From NCBI GenBank assembly GCA_965205735.1, contig OZ242179.1, positions 3,534,001 through 3,598,000 on the forward strand: 64,000 nucleotides of DNA, written 5' to 3'. The notes under the pieces were generated by a model. It made no database searches and was not told the DNA's origin. It worked only from the letters and a program-made list of their open reading frames with translations. Position numbers and translations under genes: made by a program. Source of the DNA: VXNE01 sp965205735 (GTDB lineage Bacteria; Pseudomonadota; Gammaproteobacteria; Pseudomonadales; Azotimanducaceae). How positions within the stretch are numbered: position 1 is the first letter of the stretch; the number at the start of each line of letters is the position of its first letter. Below, one piece after another: positions 1 through 7,902 of the stretch.

Positions 1-901
1 GTACCGCTTCGCTGCGCGCCAGGTTGCGCGTGACGCCCGCAGTGCAGGCCGTTTCGAAGACGCCGCGCTGGGACGAGTCGAGGTTGTCCCAGACCGACTT
101 GTTCACCGCGAGGTGCACGGCGCTGAATGGCTGGTGCCATCCCGGGAAGTAGTTGATCTTCGCGATGCGGTCGAAACCCAGGGCCTCATCGACGATGGGG
201 AGGGAATATTCCGAGGCGTCGATGGCGCCCTTTTCCAACGCCTGGAATATCTCGCCGCCGGGAATCATCGTCACGGATGCCCCCAGTTGCTCGATGACCT
301 TCCCGCCCAGGCCGGCAAATCGAATCTTTAGGCCCGCGATGTCGTCGAGACTCTCGATGGGCTGCCGGAACCAGCCAGCGGTTTCCGGGCCGATCAGGCC
401 GCAGAAGAGCGGGTGGACGTCATATTTCGCGTAGAGCTTTTCCGCCAGCAGGCGACCACCGGCGTCGAACCACCAGGCGCTGAATTCCCATGGCTCCATG
501 CCAAACGGGACGGCGGCGATCAGCGGCGAGGCGGGAATCTTGCCCTGGTCGTATCCGAGCCATGTGTAGCCGGCCGGTACCTTGCCTTCGCGCACCGCAT
601 CGACGATGTTGAACGGCGGCACGATCTCGCCGGGTTCGAACAGTTGCATGACGATGCGACCGCCGGAAGCGGCTTCGACGGCCCCCTGGACGTAAAGTAT
701 GTTGTCGCCGAGCACTGGCAGGTTGGTGGCGAATGCAATCGGAACGCGCCAGCGAAGTTGGGGCGACGCGGCGGCCTCTTCGCCTGGTTTGGCTGCGGGT
801 TTCCCCTCCCCGATCGGCCGGACTGCGAGGCTCGCCAACATGCCGACGAGAAAGGCGATGCCGACGGCGATGGCTGCTGACCGATTGGTTATCCGACTCA
901 C
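1..901 (-). CDS. TRAP transporter solute-binding protein, DctP type (3' end outside window)
   Basis: Periplasmic receptor of a TRAP (tripartite ATP-independent) transporter, which would hand an organic acid-type substrate to a DctQM membrane pair. The minus-strand frame is open from about 943 to the left edge, so the C-terminus is missing. An N-terminal hydrophobic segment (IAVGIAFLVGMLASLAV) acts as signal peptide or anchor. Typical family stretches follow: ALEKGAIDASEYSLP, then INYFPGWHQP, then LAVNKSVWDNL. I chose GTG at 901, just before the signal segment; GTG at 943 is also in frame. The membrane subunits would lie beyond position 1 if this is an operon. The substrate cannot be read from the sequence. 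Confidence 0.85.
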   Translation of the reverse strand, partial: MSRITNRSAAIAVGIAFLVGMLASLAVRPIGEGKPAAKPGEEAAASPQLRWRVPIAFATNLPVLGDNILYVQGAVEAASGGRIVMQLFEPGEIVPPFNIVDAVREGKVPAGYTWLGYDQGKIPASPLIAAVPFGMEPWEFSAWWFDAGGRLLAEKLYAKYDVHPLFCGLIGPETAGWFRQPIESLDDIAGLKIRFAGLGGKVIEQLGASVTMIPGGEIFQALEKGAIDASEYSLPIVDEALGFDRIAKINYFPGWHQPFSAVHLAVNKSVWDNLDSSQRGVFETACTAGVTRNLARSEAV

Positions 902-1206
902 TGATGCGCTCGAAAAGACGGGATCGGGATTGTAACCTAGCACGTGTATTCCGAAGGACGGCGGCGTGGGCGGCTACATGGCGGCCGACCGCATGATCGG
1001 CGTGTTTCGCCGATGATCGCGGTCCCGATGGCGGACAAGGGTCGCGAGCGCGTTGTGCATCGATCCCGCCTGCATCGCAGCTACTCGGGGCTGGCGGCAT
1101 GCGCGGCCGGGAGTGACCAAAAATGGCTAACCGGTGTCGCATCGGCAAGCCCCCGGTGCGCTACAATTTCGGATGATGAATCACACCTGACTTCAGGAGG
1201 AACGAA
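902..1206. promoter_or_regulatory. Divergent intergenic region
   Basis: About 300 bases between the divergent TRAP receptor and pABA synthase genes, so promoters for both should lie here. A perfect 7-bp inverted repeat (ATCGGCG, 5-nt loop) sits at 996-1014. A TACAAT hexamer at 1162-1167 could be a -10 box for the rightward gene, but no convincing -35 element precedes it. No coding sequence is recognisable. Confidence 0.3.
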
Positions 1207-1890
1207 ATGACGTTTTCCGCTCGACTGGACGAAACCATCTCCGCTTCGCGACTGCTGGATCACGCGTTCTATCGCGCCTGGGTCGCGGGGGAACTGACCG
1301 AAGATGACATGCGCGGCTATGCGAAAGCCTACTTCGCCCATGTGCTCGCGTTTCCCCGCTATGTCAGCGGCGTACATACCCAGTGCGACGATCTTGTCGC
1401 GAGGAAGGCGCTGCTCGACAATCTGGTCGACGAGGAAGCCGGGGACGAGCACCATCCGGAGTTGTGGCTGCGGTTCGCCGAAGGGCTGGGAGAATCCCGC
1501 GAGGCGGTGGAGAGTTGCCGGGATGCGGCGACCGAGAAGCTGGTCGACACGTTCCTCGGGCGCATCCGAAGTTCCTATGCGGAGGGTTTGGGCGCGCTAT
1601 ACGCCTACGAGTCGCAAATCCCGGAGATCGCCGAAACCAAGGTCACTTCGTTGCGTGAGTCCTACGACATAATTGACGAGCGGACGCTTGCGTTCTTCAA
1701 GGTTCACGCCAAGGCCGACGTGTACCACTCACAAACCCTGCGCGAGCAGATCGACGGCTTGACGCCGGAGCAGGGCGAACTGGCCGAGGCGGCGGCCCAC
1801 GAGTGCGCGCGGGGGCTCTGGGACTTCCTCAGCGAACTCGAGCGGCGCCGAACGGCGGCAGGGCCGGAAGCGGTATCGCTGTCCGCCTGA
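1207..1890 (+). CDS. CADD-family para-aminobenzoate synthase (TenA/PqqC fold)
   Basis: Predicted non-haem di-metal oxygenase of the CADD / NE1434 group, which replaces the PabABC route by making p-aminobenzoate for folate from its own tyrosine side chain. At 227 aa it has the usual length. Residues matching the Chlamydia CADD centre as I recall it are present: E76, H83, E135, H167, D171 and H174 as metal ligands, Y22 and Y134 as candidate sacrificed or assisting tyrosines, and K145 as the candidate nitrogen donor. The stretch LYAYESQIPE is a family signature. Start ATG follows a strong AGGAGG site at 1196-1201. A generic TenA/PqqC-like protein is the alternative, but the residue set favours CADD. 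Confidence 0.8.
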   Translation: MTFSARLDETISASRLLDHAFYRAWVAGELTEDDMRGYAKAYFAHVLAFPRYVSGVHTQCDDLVARKALLDNLVDEEAGDEHHPELWLRFAEGLGESREAVESCRDAATEKLVDTFLGRIRSSYAEGLGALYAYESQIPEIAETKVTSLRESYDIIDERTLAFFKVHAKADVYHSQTLREQIDGLTPEQGELAEAAAHECARGLWDFLSELERRRTAAGPEAVSLSA

Positions 1891-1914
1891 CGAAACCTGG
1901 TGCGCCGGCTCCAG

Positions 1915-3384
1915 TCAGCGTTCGCGGCGCTTCGCCTCGAGGGCGATAAGGATTTCGGCGTGACGCGCTCGCGTGAGGTTGTAGTGCGCAAAGCACCACA
2001 CCGAGACTACGGATAGGCCGGCCACCACGGGGCCATACAGGATGCCCAGGTCGACGAGGGTTTCCGCCGGGACGTCGGCGGCAGTCTGAATTTCCGGCCC
2101 GCGCGGCCACTTGATGATGTCCAGACCGATGCCGCCGATTAGGTTGCCGAATCCGGAAGTCGCCTTGCCCGAGAAGGCAATGGCGCCGAAGAAAACGCCT
2201 TCCTGACGCACTCCGGTCGTGAGTTCGTGCTCGTCGGCGACATCGGCCATCATCGAACCGAAAGCCACCAGCGCCTGCTGCATGATCAAACCCTGGACAA
2301 ACTTGAAGCCCGTCAGGGTCCAGACGAGTTCCTCCGTTCCGTTGGCAGGCAGGGCGTCTACGAGCCGCATCACCACGGGTACGACCTGGCAGATCGACCA
2401 GACGACTGTGCCGAGCAGGACGCCGAAACGCTTGTCCGTGCGTCGTAGCAGGGGCGCTGTCAGGAACGCGCCGATCAGCATCCCCAGGATCACCGCCATT
2501 TGCAGCTGCAGCATCTCGCTGGCGACCAGATCCCAGAAGTACTGGAACATGTAGAGATCCAAGACGTTGTTGACGCCGACCATGACGAAAATGACCAACA
2601 CCCCGCCGAACAACCAGGTGAAGGAGCGGTTCCTGAATCCTTCGCTCAGGTCGAGGAAAAGCCTCCTCGCGGGATTGCTCTTGGGCCTTGGCGCCGGCTG
2701 CACGAGAAAGGGCACTTCCTTTTGCGTCCCGTAGGCGGAATACCAGATGGTCACGACCATCAATACCGCCAGCGTGACCGCATAGGGCGGGTAATTGTCG
2801 ACGGCGAGTCGGCCTCCCTTCGCGTCGGCGAAGAACCATGTGAGGCCGATGATCCACGCTGCCGCCGTTCCGGCGGCGCTGAAGAACTGCCGGTATGCCA
2901 CCACCCGCGTCCGCTCGCTGAAGTTCTCGGTCATTTCGGCGCCGAGCGCGAGGTGCGGGACGTGATAGAGCGTCATCGCGGCGCGGGTGAGGATCGCGAA
3001 TACGGTCAGCCAAGCGAAAAGACCCCATTCGCCCAATGCACCTGGCGGCGAGAACAGGCCAATGAACGCCAAACCGAGGGGCAACGCGGACGCGTACATG
3101 AAGGGGTGGCGGCGACCCAGGCGGGATTGGTGGTTGTCGGACAGGGAGCCGGCCAGGGGATCCGTGACGGCGTCGAACATCAGCGCGATGAACAGCGCCG
3201 CTCCGGCGAGTGTGCCCGGCAGTCCCAATACCTGGTTGTAGTAGAACAGGATAAAGACGCTGAAGGCAGTGTTTTTCAGCCCCTCGGCAAACTGTCCGAC
3301 CCCGAAAGCGAACTTGCTGGAGAAGGGGACCAGGCGGTCTCTCTGACTCTCGCCGGCGACCGGCATGGCATTGGGTTCGTTCAC
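1915..3384 (-). CDS. GPH-family MFS permease
   Basis: Integral membrane symporter of the glycoside-pentoside-hexuronide (MelB-like) branch, about 489 aa with roughly 12 hydrophobic segments. The family loop is clear: DAVTDPLAGSLSD followed by SRLGRRHPFMYA near residues 65-95. Start is GTG at 3384, preceded by GGTAGGGA. It is last in a minus-strand operon after a dienelactone hydrolase and a TauD-type dioxygenase, 47 bp behind the latter, so its substrate may be the compound those enzymes process rather than a sugar. A small inverted repeat CCTCGG/CCGAGG (3395-3400 and 3409-3414) lies just before the start. Substrate unknown. Confidence 0.8.
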   Translation of the reverse strand: MNEPNAMPVAGESQRDRLVPFSSKFAFGVGQFAEGLKNTAFSVFILFYYNQVLGLPGTLAGAALFIALMFDAVTDPLAGSLSDNHQSRLGRRHPFMYASALPLGLAFIGLFSPPGALGEWGLFAWLTVFAILTRAAMTLYHVPHLALGAEMTENFSERTRVVAYRQFFSAAGTAAAWIIGLTWFFADAKGGRLAVDNYPPYAVTLAVLMVVTIWYSAYGTQKEVPFLVQPAPRPKSNPARRLFLDLSEGFRNRSFTWLFGGVLVIFVMVGVNNVLDLYMFQYFWDLVASEMLQLQMAVILGMLIGAFLTAPLLRRTDKRFGVLLGTVVWSICQVVPVVMRLVDALPANGTEELVWTLTGFKFVQGLIMQQALVAFGSMMADVADEHELTTGVRQEGVFFGAIAFSGKATSGFGNLIGGIGLDIIKWPRGPEIQTAADVPAETLVDLGILYGPVVAGLSVVSVWCFAHYNLTRARHAEILIALEAKRRER

Positions 3385-3431
3385 GTTTTCCCTACCTCGG
3401 ATGTTTCACCGAGGATGAATGCGCCGACGTA

Positions 3432-4304
3432 TTAGCCATGCCCGGCAGTTTCGTTCATCGTCCAGGGATTGTCGCCATCGCCCGCCACCGTGGTCCGTTG
3501 CATGACACGGGACTGGTCAAACGGCCAGGGGTGTCCTCGATGCAGCACGCACCGGTTGTCCCAGGCAGCGATGTCCCCGGCCCGCCAATGATGGCGAAAG
3601 ATACGCGGCGCCTGGCAGGCGTCCTGCGTGAGTCGGGCGAGCAGTGCCCGGCTCTCGTCGCGCGGCATGCCGACGATGTGCGATGCGTGACGGCCCCCGT
3701 AGAGGTTCTTGCGGCCCGTTGCCGGATGCACGCGCACGACGGGTTGTTGCACGGGCGGGAGCGCATCCCATTCGCGTTTGCTCAACAGATCGGTACCGCC
3801 GATCTTGCCTTGCGAGAATGCGTAGGAATGCACCGCCACGAGACGTTCGAGCCGCTGCCGGGTATCGGGATCGAGCGCATCCCAGGCGGCGCGCATGTCC
3901 GCCCACTCCGTATCGCCGCCGGTTTCCGGGACCTCCAGAGCGCGCAACAGGGATACCTTGGCGGGGACCTTCTTGAACGAAGAGTCCGTATGCCAAAAGC
4001 GGTTGCCTTTGAGATACAGGCCCAGGGTCTCGTCAGGTTTCGCTATCTCGCCGCTCTTCGCGACGTTGGAGAGCAGGGAAATCTCTGGCCTTTCGGTGCG
4101 TTGCGACAGGGTCCGTTCGAGCGGACCGAATCGGCGGCTGAAGGCGATGTGTTCCGCCTCTGTCAGGTTTGCGCCGGGAAAGACGAGGATCGCGTATTCG
4201 TGGAATGCGTCTTCGATGGCTTGCCACTCGCGATCGGAGAGCACGTTCAGATGAACGCCCGTAACGGCGGCACCCAGTGTCGCGGCGCTCGGTACGATGT
4301 TCAC
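3432..4304 (-). CDS. TauD/TfdA-family Fe(II)/2-oxoglutarate dioxygenase
   Basis: Predicted non-haem iron dioxygenase that hydroxylates a small organic substrate while decarboxylating 2-oxoglutarate. It has 290 aa, normal for the family. The 2-His-1-carboxylate triad is H105, D107 (in RFWHTDSS) and H255 (in CVLHRGHPW), with an arginine shortly after for 2-oxoglutarate. The reading frame stays open into the upstream gene, but I place the start at GTG 4304, where AGAAGG precedes the codon and the conserved N-terminus begins. It lies 26 bp behind the dienelactone hydrolase gene and 47 bp before the GPH permease, suggesting one operon for breakdown of an imported compound. Confidence 0.82.
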   Translation of the reverse strand: MNIVPSAATLGAAVTGVHLNVLSDREWQAIEDAFHEYAILVFPGANLTEAEHIAFSRRFGPLERTLSQRTERPEISLLSNVAKSGEIAKPDETLGLYLKGNRFWHTDSSFKKVPAKVSLLRALEVPETGGDTEWADMRAAWDALDPDTRQRLERLVAVHSYAFSQGKIGGTDLLSKREWDALPPVQQPVVRVHPATGRKNLYGGRHASHIVGMPRDESRALLARLTQDACQAPRIFRHHWRAGDIAAWDNRCVLHRGHPWPFDQSRVMQRTTVAGDGDNPWTMNETAGHG

Positions 4305-4330
4305 CCGGGCCTTCTTTCGCTTGGACCGGG

Positions 4331-5056
4331 TCAAAGATTGCGCTGGAACAGCGCGAAGAGGCGCTCCCAGTGTCTCTCCGCCGACGCCTTGTGATACATC
4401 CCTTCGCGCTGGGGAAAGACGAAACCGTGGTTCGTGCCGGGGTACCATTCGATGCGGTAGTTGATGCCGGTGGACGCCAGGTGTTGGTCCAGCGCGTCGA
4501 CCAACTCGGGTGGCGCCCACCTGTCCGTCTCGGCGCAACCGAAATAGATCTCCCCCTGAATGCGATCCGCCGTTCTATGCGGAGAGTCTTCCGCGTCGGA
4601 GTAAAGCCTCACCCCATGTAACGACGCTGCCGCCTTGATGCGGTTGGGAAACTCGGCCGCGGCCGCGAATACAAAGGGACCGCTCATGCAGTAGCCCACC
4701 GCTCCTATCGGTCCATCGCTGACGGACGTTTCGGACGCGGCGAAATCGAGCATCGCCCGCGTGTCGTCGCAGACCATTGCATTCGAAAGCCCGTCCATCA
4801 GTTCGCGCATGCGCTCGCGGGTGGCGCCGGGAAGGTACATGTGATACTCGCGCACCTCCCGATAGTAGAGGTTGGGCAGGATGACGTAGTAGCCGACGGT
4901 GGCGATTCGCCGAGCCATGTCATGCAGTTCTTCGCGCTTTCCGGGTGCGTCCATGTAGAAAAGGATGAGAGGAAACCGGCCACCCTCTTCCGGATAGACG
5001 ATGAAGGAATTCATGTCGCCGTCGGCGGTTACTATGTCGAGTTCTCTTTCGATCAT
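4331..5056 (-). CDS. Dienelactone hydrolase family protein
   Basis: Cytoplasmic alpha/beta hydrolase of 241 aa. The catalytic triad of the dienelactone hydrolase family is present: C123 in GYCMSG, D178 in AETDRW and H210 in TNHGF. The family opens lactone rings or cleaves activated esters. It is the first gene of the minus-strand set with a TauD dioxygenase and a GPH permease, so a ring or ester cleavage step in one degradative route is plausible (inference). No frameshift is seen. The physiological substrate is unknown. Confidence 0.85.
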   Translation of the reverse strand: MIERELDIVTADGDMNSFIVYPEEGGRFPLILFYMDAPGKREELHDMARRIATVGYYVILPNLYYREVREYHMYLPGATRERMRELMDGLSNAMVCDDTRAMLDFAASETSVSDGPIGAVGYCMSGPFVFAAAAEFPNRIKAAASLHGVRLYSDAEDSPHRTADRIQGEIYFGCAETDRWAPPELVDALDQHLASTGINYRIEWYPGTNHGFVFPQREGMYHKASAERHWERLFALFQRNL

Positions 5057-5204
5057 GGACAGTTCGGTCTCCTTGCTGTTATGGCCCGAGTCTGTGCAGG
5101 CGCAGCGGGGGTGTCAAGCCAGAGCTGGCCGCAGGGGCTGATGGCGTTGAGCCGCAACCGGAAACCAAGGCGACGTGGGACTTGTGGACGGTCGCCTCAA
5201 GCGC

Positions 5205-7600
5205 TCACAGGCTTTCGTAAAGGTGTCGGATGGCGGGATCGTCGGGGAACAGTCGCCGTAGTTCGTTGGCATAGCGCCGGGCATCTTCCAGATGGCCGCT
5301 GCCGCGCGAATAGTTCAACAACGCCAGCAGGACGTCGGGATTGCCGGGTCCGCGCCCAGCAGGGACCTGAGCACTTGCAGCGCCGCTGGCGCGTCGCCTG
5401 TGTCGTGCAGGGCAATGGCGTAGACATATCGGTAACGGATGCCTTCTGTTTCCAGCGCCGCCCCGCGCTCAAGATGTCGAAGCGCGACCGCCTGGTTGCC
5501 GGCGCGGGTTTCCAGGAGTCCCAGGGCGTGGTGCGGTGCGGCTTGCGCGGGTGCCGAGGTAATGGCTGTGTTCAGGACTGTGCGGGCCTCAACGTCACGC
5601 TCAAGCACGCGATAGAGGTCGGCGAGGTTGAGCAGGGTGGGAACCTGTTGCGGGTCCGACTCCAGAGCCTGGCGGTAGGCTTTCTCGGCGCGCTCGTACA
5701 GCCGCTGCGCCATCAGGAAGTCTCCTTGCTGCGATAGTGATTCCGGCATGTCGGCGTGCCGGGCCAGGGACTGAAGGTATTCGTCGAAGAGCGCCGCGAG
5801 CGCGACAGCAACGCGTTCCTCCACGCGTGCTTGCGGCACGTCGGCAAGCACCCGCGCGAGTTCAATCCGAATGGCGGCGGCGGGGTCTCGGAGATGGGGC
5901 TCAAGCATCTGCAGGCGTTGCGGCCAAGGCAGGAACTCGATTGATCGAACGGCCCCCAGTCGCAGCATGGCGTCGTCGCTTGTCAGCAGCAATGCGGCGC
6001 TCTCGACTATTTGTTGGCTGGGAAATCGAGCGAGTTGCGCGGTGGCGGTGGCGCGCCAGATTGCGGGGCTGTCATCGTCCATCGCGATTGCCCGCAGCGC
6101 GCGCGCGGCGCGTACATCTCCCTGGCGGGCGCGCTGCAAGACCCGCGCCGGGTGTGAACCGGCATCCGCAAAGCGGATACCCCAGTTCTCCAAGGCGTCC
6201 GTGGCCCATGCAAAGCTCCGATCATCGTGGCACCCGTTGCAGGCGTTGGGCGTGCCGGTGATGGCGCTGAGGTCCGGTCGTGGGATCCGCAGGCTGTGGT
6301 CGCGCCGAGGGTCCACCGACATGTAGGTTGTGGCGGGCATGTGGCAATTGACGCACGCCGCCCCCGGCGAGCTGGCGACGTGGTGGTGATGCGTTGTGTT
6401 GTCGTAGGCCGCAGGCAGGTGGCACTGGGCGCAGACAGCGTTGCCGGGCGCCCGCAATGCGAGGCCATGCGGTTCGTGGCAGTTGCTGCAGGTGAGGCCC
6501 GCCTGGTACATCTTGCTCTGCACGAACGAGCCGTAGACGTACACTTCTTCGCGGATCTGGCCGTCGACGTAGTACAAGCCTACTTCCAACAAAGCGGGGA
6601 GGTGGGTGTCCAACAGGTCGGCGCCATGACGATACTCGCTCAAGGATGTTCGCCGCGCATGGCAACGCGCGCAGGTCTCGACCTGCCGCGGTTTCTCGGC
6701 CGGCGAGCTGCGCCGCGCGATGGTCTCGTCGGCGACGAAATGCCATGCGCCCGCATCTCGCAGGTCAACGTCGAGGCCGGCATCGGGTGCGTCCTGCAGC
6801 CGGCCCGCGTCGGCCAGTGCCATGTGTCGCTCACCCGGCCCGTGGCAGGCATCGCAGCCGACGTTGATCTCGCTCCAGGTGGTTGCGTAGGTGCCCGAGT
6901 TCGGGTCGTAACGCTTCGAGAGGTTGGTGCTGTGACACTCGGCGCAGCGGGAGTTCCAGTTGTAGTAGCTGCCGGTCCAGTGCATTGGATCCTGCGCATC
7001 GGCTTGCGCGGTCTCATAGCACCGTTGTACGACCGGCGTGTTCGGTGTCGCTGATGGCGCGGCACCGCCATTGATCATGGAACGATCGTCCGCGTCCACT
7101 TGGCCACCGCAATCGCTCGACCCGCGCAAGTCGAACCAACGTTGCCCACCGCATGTGGCGGGACGGCTATCCCAGGCGATGCTGAACGCCTGCAGGCGTC
7201 CGCCGGGCAGCGCCAGCAAATATTGCTGCAACGGATAGACGCCGAAGACGTAGGCGACCGGGTACGCCTGAAGTTTGCCGTCCGGTCCGTCTGTCTCCAC
7301 CCAATAGGCGCCATCGCGACGGAAGAATTTCGAGGCGATGCCGTGATGTCGGACATGACGCCCGTCGAAAGCGCCGAGCACATTTGTCTCGGAGGCTGGC
7401 TGCATCGCCAGATCATGGTGGGAGCCTCGCTAGGCCTCGTGCTGGGTAACGTGGCACCGCGCGCAGGCATCCGTCCCGGCCCATCCTTCCGCCTCTCGCT
7501 GCCCCGGAATCGCCGCGTCGGCAGCGGCCGCGCCGGTGAGAAGGAAGACGGCGCAGGTGGCGCGATGCCAGCCGACCCAGGCCAAGTCAGGGCGAAACAC
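5205..7600 (-). pseudogene. Octaheme c-type cytochrome with TPR tail, disrupted
   Basis: Periplasmic multihaem protein, normally an electron carrier or oxidoreductase. From GTG 7600 the frame encodes a hydrophobic export signal and a first haem site CARCH, then meets TAG at 7430-7432 where family members would likely have Trp (HEA-stop-RGSHH). The same frame continues with seven more CXXCH sites (CAECH, CDACH, CARCH, CSNCH, CAQCH, CVNCH, CNGCH), giving eight haems in all, followed by TPR repeats. Near 5344-5348 the frame ends early, but the neighbouring frame carries on the TPR to a natural stop at 5205-5207, implying loss of one G in a short G run. A MITE lies immediately upstream (7634-7902). 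Either a true pseudogene or a combination of sequence errors. Confidence 0.75.
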
Positions 7601-7633
7601 GGCGCACGCGAAGCGGCGACGGGGTCTGTGGGA

Positions 7634-7902
7634 CTAGTGTCGTGTCACGCGAGTTCTGGCGCTTCAGAGTTCGCCATGCGCGTCAATGCAAGGCGTGGTC
7701 CGCAGGGAATATCGGGCATATTCGCAAGGGCCACAACGCGGCAGTGGCGTGCATGGCGATCTCCCGAAGGGCGCGCCCCACGGGGCCCGTGGCCGCGTTG
7801 CGCCCCTTGGCAATGGAGCCGACCATTCCCGGCGGGGACGCGCCTTGCCACAGACCCCGTGGGACGCGCTGAAGCGTCATAACTCGCGTGACACGACACT
7901 AG
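7634..7902 (+). mobile_element. MITE family A, copy 1 (269 bp with flanking CTAG)
   Basis: Non-autonomous element flanked by CTAG on both sides (7634-7637 and 7899-7902). Terminal inverted repeats begin TGTCGTGTCACGCGAGTT on the left, with the reverse complement AACTCGCGTGACACGACA on the right. The interior also contains matching palindromic blocks. No transposase is encoded; a 65-aa open frame inside recurs in all three copies but has no recognisable domain. The target could be read as a 4-bp CTAG duplication (IS5-like) or a TA duplication inside CTAG (IS630/mariner-like). The right CTAG contains the TAG stop of the oligoendopeptidase gene. Confidence 0.9.

Noticed and set aside
7683..7880. 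65-aa open frame inside MITE A, present in all three copies
   Set aside because: Conserved only because the copies are nearly identical DNA; no start signal, no domain, and it spans palindromic sequence.
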